A stretch of DNA of 13,196 nt from assembly GCA_005881055.1 (NCBI GenBank), contig VBHW01000009.1:1-13196 (forward strand), written 5' to 3'. The notes beneath the pieces are model-generated. The model was not told the origin of the DNA and made no database searches. It saw only the letters and a program-made list of their open reading frames with translations. Every line of letters begins with the position of its first letter. The first letter of the stretch is position 1. This DNA is from Chloroflexota bacterium. GTDB taxonomy: Bacteria; Chloroflexota; Limnocylindria; Limnocylindrales; CSP1-4. The translations under genes were made by a program, and so were the position numbers. This document shows, piece by piece, positions 6,596 through 12,961 of the stretch.

Positions 6596-7200
6596 CGACT
6601 CCGGGTGTAGCGTCCGGTGAGCGTCGTCTGGGCGAGGATGTGCCCGTCCATCGCGCCGTGCACGTCGGCGGCCCCGGGGGTGCCCGTCAGGCCGAGCATG
6701 CGGTCGACCGCGAAGAGCGTGAACCGGTACCGGTGCGTCCCGCTCGGCGGGCACGGCCCGCCGTAGCCGGTCCGCCCGAAGTCGTTGCGGCCCTGGCGCG
6801 GCGCGTCCGGCGAGGTGGAGATGCCCTCCGGCAACCCGCCGCTTGCGGTCGCCGCGGCGTCGAGCAGGACCCAGTGGACGAACCCGCGCGCGTCCGGGTC
6901 GTCGACGATGAGCGCGAGCGATACCGCGTCGGCCGGGGCACCCGTCCACGCGAGCGCGGGAGAGGCGTCGTCGCCGTCGCAGGTGAATCTGCGTGGGATG
7001 TCGCCGCCCTCATCGAAGGCCGGGCTCGTGAGGCCGAAGTCAGTGTCCGTCGCCATCGACGATCCTCCCGATACAGGTTGTCCCTCGCCTGAGGCGCGGC
7101 TGCTCCCCTGGGCCGGCGAGCCGGAGGTCGCGCACGCAGCGATCAGGAGAAGCGGCGCGAGGAGTGCAGCGATCCGCCCATACCCGAGAACGGCGCGCAT
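6592..7200 (-). CDS. YbhB/YbcL-type PEBP family lipoprotein
   Basis: A 202-residue phosphatidylethanolamine-binding protein (PEBP) family member, exported as a lipoprotein. The N-terminus is a hydrophobic signal ending in the lipobox LIAAC, with Cys23 as lipidation site, followed by a Ser/Gly-rich linker (24-50). The PEBP fold spans about 53-198. Visible signatures are FTCDGDDASPALAWTGAP, the DPDA plus FVHWVLLD block (95-113), and GRNDFGRTGYGGPCPPSGTH with RYRFTLFAVD, which lines the anion-binding pocket. Bacterial YbhB/YbcL proteins have no firmly established reaction. ATG at 7200 was chosen because it begins the signal peptide; no Shine-Dalgarno precedes it, but GATACT lies 6 nt upstream and could be a -10 box for a leaderless message. 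It is divergent from the small acidic protein gene. Confidence 0.9.
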   Translation of the reverse strand: MRAVLGYGRIAALLAPLLLIAACATSGSPAQGSSRASGEGQPVSGGSSMATDTDFGLTSPAFDEGGDIPRRFTCDGDDASPALAWTGAPADAVSLALIVDDPDARGFVHWVLLDAAATASGGLPEGISTSPDAPRQGRNDFGRTGYGGPCPPSGTHRYRFTLFAVDRMLGLTGTPGAADVHGAMDGHILAQTTLTGRYTRSR

Positions 7201-7321
7201 GGCGACAGTATCGACCGCCCGCTCACATCGTGGTCGCACCGGCAGACGGGACGACTTGACGGCGCATGGGAGGCTGGAGCGACGCGCCGCCGCCGGCGGA
7301 CGCAGACGGAGGACTGACCCA

Positions 7322-7564
7322 ATGAGCGACGACTCGATCTTCGGCTCGATCGAGAACATCGGCAGCGACCTGGTCGACATCGGCGCGAACGCCACGGAGG
7401 CCGCGGGGAACATGGCCGAGGGGTCCTATCACATGGTCGCGAGCGGGTTCGACCAGATGGCGAACGATCGCGAGGCTGCCGACGCCCACGCGGATGCCTC
7501 CGACGCGAACAAGAACGCCTTCGACGAGAACCTTTCGAACATCGCCGACGACATCGGGTTCTGA
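7322..7564 (+). CDS. Small acidic protein of unknown function (80 residues)
   Basis: I do not recognise this gene. The product is strongly acidic and rich in Asp, Glu, Asn and Ala, has no cysteine and only a few basic residues, and lacks a signal peptide or membrane helix. The pattern of hydrophobic residues (SIFGSIENIGSDLVDIGANA and the stretch around DRE to the C-terminus) suggests two or three amphipathic helices; the C-terminal half has repeated Asp-Ala segments. ATG at 7322 has GGAGG (7310-7314) at about 7-nt spacing, and codon use with GC-rich third positions supports a real gene. It stands alone: divergent from the PEBP lipoprotein and convergent with rsgA, with only 22 nt to the rsgA stop. 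A small stress or scaffold protein is possible, but nothing in the sequence shows a function. Confidence 0.72.
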   Translation: MSDDSIFGSIENIGSDLVDIGANATEAAGNMAEGSYHMVASGFDQMANDREAADAHADASDANKNAFDENLSNIADDIGF

Positions 7565-7586
7565 CCGCCGGCCCGGGTCGGCTCCC

Positions 7587-8689
7587 TCAGCGCCAGCTCT
7601 CGGCCGACTTCCGGGCGATCGTCTCGGCCGAGATGTTCCGGACCATCTTGGCGAACCGGCGCGCCTCGGCGCGTTCCGCCGGCGATCGCCGGCCCTCCGT
7701 CCGTGCCGCCTCCCGCTCCATCTTCCGGCGGTTCTTCAGCCGCTCGCGCGGCAGCCGACCCTCGCCGATCGCGACGAGGACGGCGCAACCCGGCTCGTGC
7801 TCGTGGACGCAGTTCGCGAAGCGGCATGACGTCGCGAGCTCGTCGATCTCCGCGAACGCCTCGTCGATCGCCTCGCCGCCCTGCCACAGTCCGAACTCGC
7901 GCATGCCGGGCGTGTCGATGATCATCCCGCAAGAGGGAAGCACGATGAGTGGCGCCCGCGGTCGTCGTCTCGCACGGCCGCCGTCGCGAGGACGGAGCGG
8001 CCGAGCAGCGCGTTGATGAGCGTCGACTTGCCGACGCCGGAGGATCCCAGCACCGCCGCGGTCGTGCCGAGTCCGACCCGCGCCGCGACGACGCCGAGGC
8101 CCTGCCCGCTCACCGCCGAGACCGCGAGCACCTCGACGCCGGGTGCCGTCGCGGAGGCGGCGATGCGCATTCCCTCGACGTCCGGGCAGGCGTCAGCCTT
8201 CGTCAGCAGGACGACCGGACGCGCGCCGCTGCCCCAGGCCACCGCGAGGTAGCGCTCGAGGCGTCGCAGGTTGAAGTCGCCGTCGAGGCCCATCGCGACG
8301 AAGACGACGTCGACGTTCGCCGCGACGACCTGGGCCTCCGTGCGCAGGCCGGCAGCGAGGCGCGAGAAGGCCGTCCGCCGCGGCAGGACCGCGTGGATCG
8401 TCGCCGAGTTGGCGGACGTGTCGCCGTCGATCGCGACCCAGTCGCCGACCGCCGGATAGTCCGCCGGCCGCGTCGTCCCGTACCGGAACCGACCCGAGAC
8501 CGCCGCCAGACCCTCGCATGGGCCGCCGGGGCCGGGCTCGAGGATCGTGTACGCGCCCCGGTGCTCGATCGCGACGCGGGCCGGCCGGAGCCCGTGCGCG
8601 CGATGGGCCGCGAAGGCGCCCTCCAGGTCGTGCCCCCAGCCGAGGTCCGTGCGACCGCCGCACCGCGTCGACGGCGGTTGCGCCCTCAT
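7587..8689 (-). pseudogene. rsgA: Ribosome small-subunit GTPase RsgA, interrupted by a frameshift
   Basis: RsgA (YjeQ) is a circularly permuted GTPase that checks late 30S ribosome assembly. The first frame (8689 to 7922, 255 codons) carries the OB-fold (about 36-115), G4 as LLTKAD (161-166), P-loop GSSGVGKST (215-223) and RGRH (244-247), then runs into eight unrelated residues and a stop. The second frame resumes with LIVLPSCGM at 7949 and contains G3 (DTPG), REFGLW and the zinc-binding CRFANCVHEHEPGC, ending at 7587. Between RGRH and LIVLP an intact protein has about six switch I residues (TTTHRE-like). Their loss equals 19 nt, which restores the frame and gives 373 residues, a normal length. 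The start ATG overlaps the GNAT stop (ATGA), so it is the last gene of the ABC transporter operon. This may be a real mutation or an assembly or consensus error. Confidence 0.88.
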
Positions 8690-9747
8690 CGGATGCCCCT
8701 TCGATCCTCGGGTGGCTCGTCCGCCACGGGCTTGCGGTATGCGGTCGAGGACGAGGCGACCCGGAAGCCGCACGACTCGTACAGGTGGAGCGCCTGGTTC
8801 GGGTTCTGGGCGTCGACGCCGAGCGACGCGCTCGTCAGCCCATGCTCCCTGAGCAGGAACAGGCTGCGGACGATGAGCGCGCGCGCCAGGCCGCGCCGCC
8901 GCCACGGACGTCGGGTGAAGACGGAGTCTAGCCAGCCCTCGGCCGGGCGACCATCGATCCCGCCGTGGATGCCGTTGAGGACCGCACCCGCGACATCGTC
9001 GCCGTCGAAGCCGACGAGCCAGAGGCTCGGATCGGTGCTCGGATCCTCCACGAACGCGGCGAACGCGTCGTCGGAGCCCGAGACCCAGCCGAAGTGGTCG
9101 CGGAAGGCCTCGGAGTCGGCGTCGAATACCTGACGCATCGCCAGGCGGTCGCGAGCGATCGGGCGGATCTCGATGCCCTCCGGCAGCGGCGCGTCGGGGA
9201 TCGCCTCGAGGTCCGGGCGGACCATCGAGTAGAAGCGCCGGAACGGGGCGTATCCGGCCGAGCGGAGGAGGACCGCCGCTCCCGGGTCGCCATCGAACGC
9301 GAACGTCGTGAGCCAGCGCGGCCGGTCGAGGCCGTGACCGGCGGCGACGTGATCGGCGGCGATCGCGCGCCGGCGGGCCTCGTTCCATGCGAGCATCGCG
9401 CGGCCGATGCCGCGGCGCCGCGCCTCGGGCCCCAGGAAACAGAAGCCGTCGTAGTAGCGCTCGCCGTCGTTCGTGTCGCCCCACTCGACGCGGCTGTAGC
9501 CGACGATCTCGCCCTCGAGTTCCGCGACGAGGACGTCGCGCGCCGGATCGGAGCGCTCGAGGTGCGCGTAGGACGTCCGCATGGCCGCCTCGTCGACCGG
9601 CTCAATCTCGCCGGAGGCGAGCCGCGCCCGGCGTGCGACCTCGGCCATCCCGGGGATGTCGGCGTCGATCCCCGCGAAACCGCGGAACACGATGCCCGGA
9701 ACCGGTGGGCTGAAGCGAGCGACGTCTGGAACGACCGGCGCGACCAT
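8686..9747 (-). CDS. Tandem GNAT-domain N-acetyltransferase
   Basis: A 353-residue cytoplasmic protein with two GNAT acetyltransferase domains, the architecture of mycothiol synthase (MshD) and related enzymes. Domain 1 covers about 20-178 with the acetyl-CoA pyrophosphate-binding motif RRRGIG at 110-115. Domain 2 covers about 191-340 with RRRGLA at 283-288, then the ASLGVDAQNPNQALHLYESC segment typical of the GNAT motif B region, and GFR. Domain 2 has the more canonical motifs and is likelier to be catalytic. The substrate is not evident: an amino-thiol, an antibiotic amine or a ribosomal protein terminus are all possible. ATG at 9747 follows the permease stop by 1 nt, and the stop overlaps the rsgA start, so translation is probably coupled along the operon. 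No mycothiol pathway gene is in view, so I do not name it mshD. Confidence 0.88.
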   Translation of the reverse strand: MVAPVVPDVARFSPPVPGIVFRGFAGIDADIPGMAEVARRARLASGEIEPVDEAAMRTSYAHLERSDPARDVLVAELEGEIVGYSRVEWGDTNDGERYYDGFCFLGPEARRRGIGRAMLAWNEARRRAIAADHVAAGHGLDRPRWLTTFAFDGDPGAAVLLRSAGYAPFRRFYSMVRPDLEAIPDAPLPEGIEIRPIARDRLAMRQVFDADSEAFRDHFGWVSGSDDAFAAFVEDPSTDPSLWLVGFDGDDVAGAVLNGIHGGIDGRPAEGWLDSVFTRRPWRRRGLARALIVRSLFLLREHGLTSASLGVDAQNPNQALHLYESCGFRVASSSTAYRKPVADEPPEDRRGIR

Positions 9748-9748
9748 C

Positions 9749-10549
9749 TCAGCCGACCCGCTTCAGCTTGCCGGTGCGCTTCGCATATCGCTCCGCGCGA
9801 CCGAATGCCCACAGCCCGAGCGGGATGAGGGCGATGCCCATGACGACGAGCGGCCACACGTCGCCCCACAGCGCACCGATCGACACGCCCTCGATGAGCG
9901 CCTTCCGGACGCCGTCGAGGATGTACGTCGCCGGCGAGAACCGCGAGGCGACCTGCATCCACCCGGGCAGGACGTCGATCGAGTAGTAGACCCCGCTGAT
10001 CAGCAGCAGGACCGACTGGAGCACGAACGTCATCTGCGCGCCGCGCTCGACGTAGAGCAGCGGCAGGATGGCGGCCATCATCCCGATGCCGACGAAGCTG
10101 ACCGAGCCGACGAGCATGAAGATCGCGGCCGTGACCAGGTCGGCGTGCGAGAGGTCCAGCCCGAAGAACAGGACGAGGACGACGAGGATGAACGCCGTGT
10201 GGATGAGGGCGTACAGGATGGCGTACAGCGTCGAGCCCAGCAGCTGGGAATAGCGCCGCACGGGCGCCATCATCGTGTACTCGAGCGTGCCCTCCCAGCG
10301 CTCCCACGCGATCGTCTCGGCGATGAAGCTGAAGATGACCGACAGGTAGTTCCAGAAGATCGCCCCGATCATCAGGGAGAAGATCAGGCGGCGGCTGCCC
10401 TGGTCCGCACCGATGAGGGTGACGGACAGGGCTCCGGCGAGGGCGTAGACGAGGAACGCGACCTCCCAGCCCCAATATCGCTTCGTCAGGTTGAAGTTGC
10501 GCTCGATGAACGCGAAGCTCGCCTTCATCTCGTGCGCGAGGATGGCCAC
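9749..10549 (-). CDS. ABC-2 type transporter permease
   Basis: A 266-residue integral membrane protein of the ABC-2 exporter superfamily (DrrB/NodJ-like), partner of the ATPase encoded two genes upstream. About six membrane helices can be placed near 29-46, 58-80, 106-130, 138-165, 173-190 and 232-249. The cytoplasmic ERWEGTLEYTMMAPV segment (83-97) is the E-x-G-TLE coupling motif of this family, and the C-terminus is basic (YAKRTGKLKRVG), placing it inside. GTG at 10549 is preferred because GGAGG (10561-10557) lies 7 nt upstream. The longer GTG at 10594 overlaps the stop of the small upstream gene (GTGA) but lacks a ribosome site; translational coupling could still use it. Substrates of such exporters include drugs, lipids and polysaccharides; none can be deduced here. 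Confidence 0.9.
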   Translation of the reverse strand: MAILAHEMKASFAFIERNFNLTKRYWGWEVAFLVYALAGALSVTLIGADQGSRRLIFSLMIGAIFWNYLSVIFSFIAETIAWERWEGTLEYTMMAPVRRYSQLLGSTLYAILYALIHTAFILVVLVLFFGLDLSHADLVTAAIFMLVGSVSFVGIGMMAAILPLLYVERGAQMTFVLQSVLLLISGVYYSIDVLPGWMQVASRFSPATYILDGVRKALIEGVSIGALWGDVWPLVVMGIALIPLGLWAFGRAERYAKRTGKLKRVG

Positions 10550-10590
10550 CGAAGTGCCTCCGGCATGGGGGAGTGGCCGGCTCGAGCCCG

Positions 10591-10794
10591 TCACCGGGAT
10601 CGAGCCGGCTGGCGCGCGGCGTCCGCCGCCAGATGGGCCCCGAAGCGCATGAGCCCGTGGCCCAGTGCGCGGCGGAGCGGCTGTCGCTGTGAATGGCGCG
10701 CCTCGCGAGCGCGTCGCGCGTTGTCCGCGTCCCGCATCTCGCTCGCGCGTCGCTCCTGAGCCAGGAGCAGCGCCAGGTAGGCATTGCCTTGCAT
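10591..10794 (-). CDS. Small basic protein between ABC ATPase and permease (67 residues)
   Basis: I do not recognise this as a named family. The product is basic (about 16 Arg), Ala-rich and predicted to be mostly helical. A hydrophobic N-terminal strip (NAYLALLLAQERRASE) is followed by an Arg/Ala helix, and a second amphipathic helix contains LGHGLMRFGAHLAADAA. There is no signal peptide or full membrane span. It has the best ribosome site of the window: AAAGGAGG (10810-10803), 8 nt before ATG at 10794. ATG at 10800 is in frame but too close to that site. It begins 5 nt after the ATPase stop, and its own stop TGA overlaps GTG at 10594. Position and coupling suggest a small accessory subunit or regulator of the transporter; this is inference. 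Confidence 0.75.
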   Translation of the reverse strand: MQGNAYLALLLAQERRASEMRDADNARRAREARHSQRQPLRRALGHGLMRFGAHLAADAARQPARSR

Positions 10795-10799
10795 CGTCA

Positions 10800-11741
10800 T
10801 CACCTCCTTTCGGTCGTGTCGTCGTCGGCGTCTTCCTCGACGTCGGCGTCGAGGGATCGGCCGGTGTAGGTCATGAACACGTTCTCGAGGCTCTCGGTAC
10901 CGCCGTGATCGGCCGCTACGAGCGCCTTCAGCTCGGTCGGTGTGCCCTCGACGACCGTCCGGCCCCGGTCGAGGACCGTGATGCGGTCGCACAGTCGGTC
11001 GGCCTCGTCGAGGTCGTGAGTCGTCAGGACGATCGTCGCATCGTGCGTCGTTCGCAGGTCCGCGATGAACCCCTGGACGTCGAGCTTCGATCGCGGATCG
11101 AGTCCCGTCGTCGGCTCGTCGAGGAGCAGGAGCGCCGGGCTCGTCAGCAGGGCTCGCGCGATCGCGACCTTCTGCTGCATGCCCCGGCTCATCTGCTCGA
11201 TCGGCCGGCCCACGCGCTTCTCGGAGATGCCCAGGCGACCGAGGATCTCGATCGACTCCCGCTTCGCTCGCCGCGCGTCGAGCCCGTAGAGGCGGGCCGC
11301 GAACGCGAGGTTCTCGAGCGGGCTGAGCTTCTTGAAGAAGGCGGCATCCACGCTGACCCGGTTGATCAGCCGCTTCACCGCGAGCTCGTCCCGGACGATG
11401 TCGTGGCCGAAGACCTCCACCCGCCCCTCGTCGAGGGTCAGCAGGCCGCTGAACAGGCGGATGAGCGTCGACTTCCCCGATCCGTTGGCGCCCAGCACGC
11501 CCCGGATCTCGCCGCGGTCGAGACGCATCGTCACGCCGGCGATGGCGATGACGGGCGGCTTCTTCCGCTCGACCTGGAAGCGCTTCGTGACGCCTTCCGC
11601 GAGGAGCGCGGCGGGCACCGGCAGGCGCTCGCCGACGACCGTGTCGCGGTCGCCGGGGCGGACCGGGCGGTCCGGGAGCAGGACGATCCTGCGAGCCCGG
11701 TCGTCCGTCCTCTTCGGTTGTGGTGTCAGGGTGGCGGTCAC
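10800..11741 (-). CDS. ABC transporter ATP-binding protein (DrrA-like, ABC-2 exporter)
   Basis: A 313-residue cytoplasmic ATPase that powers the ABC-2 permease of the same operon. After a 45-residue polar N-terminal extension, the nucleotide-binding domain shows Walker A GANGSGKS (84-91), a signature sequence in the form MSRGMQQK (184-191), Walker B LLLLDEP (204-210) with catalytic Glu209, a D-loop TGLDP (212-216), and the switch His242 in LTTHDLDEAD. The Gln usual in the Q-loop is not present: the segment reads NRVSVDAAFFKKLSP. The C-terminal tail is acidic (SLDADVEEDADDDTTERR). GTG at 11741 is chosen because GGAG lies 8 nt upstream; the frame stays open to 11975, but those residues fall across the upstream hairpins and look non-coding. 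The first gene of the operon, it is preceded by a leader peptide and an intrinsic terminator. Confidence 0.92.
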   Translation of the reverse strand: MTATLTPQPKRTDDRARRIVLLPDRPVRPGDRDTVVGERLPVPAALLAEGVTKRFQVERKKPPVIAIAGVTMRLDRGEIRGVLGANGSGKSTLIRLFSGLLTLDEGRVEVFGHDIVRDELAVKRLINRVSVDAAFFKKLSPLENLAFAARLYGLDARRAKRESIEILGRLGISEKRVGRPIEQMSRGMQQKVAIARALLTSPALLLLDEPTTGLDPRSKLDVQGFIADLRTTHDATIVLTTHDLDEADRLCDRITVLDRGRTVVEGTPTELKALVAADHGGTESLENVFMTYTGRSLDADVEEDADDDTTERR

Positions 11742-11783
11742 GAGGGTGGCTCCAGTCAGGGATGGATGGCCTGGATCACAAAG

Positions 11784-11806
11784 CCCGCGACACGAAAAGC
11801 CGCGGG
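11784..11806 (-). other. Hairpin in the leader downstream of the terminator
   Basis: On the minus strand CCCGCG (11806-11801) and CGCGGG (11789-11784) can pair around an 11-nt loop, followed by CTTTG. It lies between the terminator and the ATPase start and could be a second pause site or part of an alternative fold. Evidence is the inverted repeat only. Confidence 0.35.
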
Positions 11807-11873
11807 TCCTTCGTCCTTCGACGGCATGGGCTCGCGGCTGGCGGATGGGTGCGCCGGCTGGCGCAGAGCATCG

Positions 11874-11903
11874 AAAAAGCCGTGGGCCGGTCCGGCCCAC
11901 GGC
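11874..11903 (-). terminator. Intrinsic terminator (candidate attenuator) ahead of the ABC operon
   Basis: Bases 11879-11903 are a 25-nt palindrome with 12-bp arms (GCCGTGGGCCGG and its complement) around a single central base; in RNA a slightly larger loop would form. On the minus strand it is followed at once by TTTTT (11878-11874), the standard intrinsic terminator form. It lies after the leader peptide stop (11947) and 133 nt before the ATPase start, so transcripts from the promoter at 12113 must pass through it to express the operon. No T-run exists on the plus-strand side. Confidence 0.85.
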
Positions 11904-11921
11904 TCGTGGTGGTCGTTCGTT

Positions 11922-11939
11922 GGGCGGCAGTGGCCGCCC
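11922..11939 (-). other. Small stable hairpin just after the leader peptide stop
   Basis: A GGGCGGC/GCCGCCC inverted repeat (7-bp stem, 4-nt loop) begins 8 nt past the leader peptide stop codon and lies 18 nt before the terminator stem. It is within the footprint of a ribosome at the leader stop, so it could act as a pause hairpin or change with ribosome position. Confidence 0.5.
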
Positions 11940-11946
11940 CAGACAC

Positions 11947-12027
11947 CTACGAGATGGGCAGGGGCCTCCCGTCATCGACGGCGTCGAGGGCCGTCATCGG
12001 GCGAGGGACGAAGATGCGATCGTGCAT
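11947..12027 (-). CDS. Candidate 26-residue leader peptide of the ABC operon
   Basis: A short ORF starting ATG at 12027 and ending TAG at 11947 encodes MHDRIFVPRP and then MTALDAVDDGRPLPIS. A strong Shine-Dalgarno, AAAGGAGGG (12045-12037), precedes it with about 9-10 nt spacing, and a good promoter starts transcription about 30 nt further upstream. The peptide is not a recognisable protein and has no run of one amino acid, so classical amino-acid attenuation is unlikely. Its position between promoter and intrinsic terminator matches leader peptides whose translation decides whether a downstream exporter or resistance gene is transcribed. The IFV tripeptide near the N-terminus also occurs in the ErmC leader, but three residues are weak evidence. 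The frame is open further upstream only because it shadows the GNAT gene. Confidence 0.6.
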   Translation of the reverse strand: MHDRIFVPRPMTALDAVDDGRPLPIS

Positions 12028-12083
12028 ATTCGGTGGCCCTCCTTTCTCGGCTCCAGTGGCGCGCGGAGCGGCGCCGGTTGCGG

Positions 12084-12113
12084 AGTTTACGGGCCGATCG
12101 TCGGGAGTGTCAA
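12084..12113 (-). promoter_or_regulatory. Sigma70-type promoter of the ABC-GNAT-rsgA operon
   Basis: On the minus strand a perfect -35 TTGACA (12113-12108) is separated by 18 nt from TAAACT (12089-12084), a fair -10. Transcription would start near 12077, about 30 nt ahead of the leader peptide Shine-Dalgarno and about 64 nt downstream of the GNAT stop at 12141. It is the clearest promoter in the window and stands out against the GC-rich background. Confidence 0.7.
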
Positions 12114-12140
12114 CGTGGACAAGCGTCGATGCCGGCATCG

Positions 12141-12863
12141 TCATTTGTCCATGCCGACGGGCCGGCGGGACGGTTTCGCGGGCCCGCGCCGGCAGCCTGT
12201 CGCGCCCCTCGTCGGGCGTTTCCCGGCGGGCCTGGAGAGTTCCAGACGAACGATCGGACGGGGGGCGTTTGCCCCGTACGGCTCTGACCAGCCGACGGTT
12301 CGGAAGCCCCGCGCCTCGAACATGCTCAGCGTCCCACGATAGAGCGACGCGGCCGGCTTCCGGGCACCGTCCGTCGCCGTGGGGTAGGCCTCGAGGGCGG
12401 GCGCTCCCCGGTCGCGAGCGAACGCGATGGCGCCGTCGAGGAGCGCGCCGGCGATGCCTTCGCCGCGGGAGTGCCGGCCGACGACGAAGCAGACGATCGA
12501 CCACAGCGGCCGGTCGTCGACCGGCCGCAGAGTCGTGGAGTGGCGCAGGCGCTCGTAGTCCTCGCGCGGTCCGAGGCTCACCCAGCCGACCGGCTGCCCC
12601 TCGAGGTATCCGACGAGCCCCGGCGGGAGGCCGCCGGAGGCGTCGGCCCGCTCCGTGAGCGCGCGGAGCCCGGAGCGGTTCCGCGACGCGGCGTTCACCG
12701 CGAAGTCCTTTCCGCGCAGCCGGAAGAACATGCACCAGCACCACCTCGGGTCGCCGCCCCCCTCGAAGAGTGCGGCGAGGTCGTCCCAGCGCTCGGGAGT
12801 GAGGGGCGCGATCTCCAGAGCAGGCGTCGGTGCGGGCGTCGTCGCAGGTGGCCGGCCGGGCAC
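12141..12863 (-). CDS. GNAT family N-acetyltransferase
   Basis: A 240-residue single-domain acetyltransferase, probably cytoplasmic. The CoA-binding motif A is FVVGRHSRGEGIAGALL (126-142), with the R/Q-x-x-G-x-G/A core at 133-138. The N-terminal PRWCWCMFFR segment (39-48), the YLEGQPVGWVSLGPREDYER block (86-105) and RPVDDRPLWSIVCF (113-126) belong to a family of uncharacterised GNAT proteins common in actinobacteria and related GC-rich bacteria. The C-terminus has a basic, Pro-rich tail (211-240) beyond the fold. The start is GTG at 12863, giving a Pro/Thr-rich first 15 residues; no Shine-Dalgarno precedes it, and there is no other canonical start before the conserved domain. It is divergent from an ABC ATPase gene, and the leader promoter of the next operon begins just after its stop. 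The substrate is unknown. Confidence 0.87.
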   Translation of the reverse strand: MPGRPPATTPAPTPALEIAPLTPERWDDLAALFEGGGDPRWCWCMFFRLRGKDFAVNAASRNRSGLRALTERADASGGLPPGLVGYLEGQPVGWVSLGPREDYERLRHSTTLRPVDDRPLWSIVCFVVGRHSRGEGIAGALLDGAIAFARDRGAPALEAYPTATDGARKPAASLYRGTLSMFEARGFRTVGWSEPYGANAPRPIVRLELSRPAGKRPTRGATGCRRGPAKPSRRPVGMDK

Positions 12864-12961
12864 GCCGCTACGGTACCGCGCCCCGCGTCGGGGACTGGCA
12901 GGATTGACCGGAGGCCGGACCTGTCAGCACATCTGTCAATGCATCCTGCAGACTGGGCGCC
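12864..12961. promoter_or_regulatory. Divergent control region between GNAT and ABC ATPase genes
   Basis: This 98-bp region must hold both promoters. It contains a 12-bp imperfect direct repeat, CTGTCAGCACAT (12921-12932) and CTGTCAATGCAT (12933-12944), identical in the CTGTCA half, and TTGACC at 12904-12909 on the plus strand. No convincing -10 box stands at the right distance on either strand. The repeats could be operator half-sites. Confidence 0.35.

Noticed and set aside
7949..9133. Long plus-strand open frame (394 codons) across rsgA and the tandem GNAT gene
   Set aside because: Arg/Ala-rich shadow of high-GC genes on the other strand; no domain and no ribosome site, while both minus-strand products have clear motifs.
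11879..11903. Plus-strand reading of the terminator palindrome
   Set aside because: No T-run follows on the plus strand, and no plus-strand gene ends there.
11947..12027. Amino-acid attenuation like trp or his operons
   Set aside because: The leader peptide has no repeated codons for one amino acid, and the operon has no biosynthetic gene.
10665..12287. Plus-strand open frame of 540 codons across the ABC ATPase and its leader
   Set aside because: No domain, crosses the terminator palindrome, and composition fits a shadow frame.
12933..12939. Minus-strand TTGACA as a promoter for the GNAT gene
   Set aside because: No TANNNT-like -10 box at 16-19 nt spacing.
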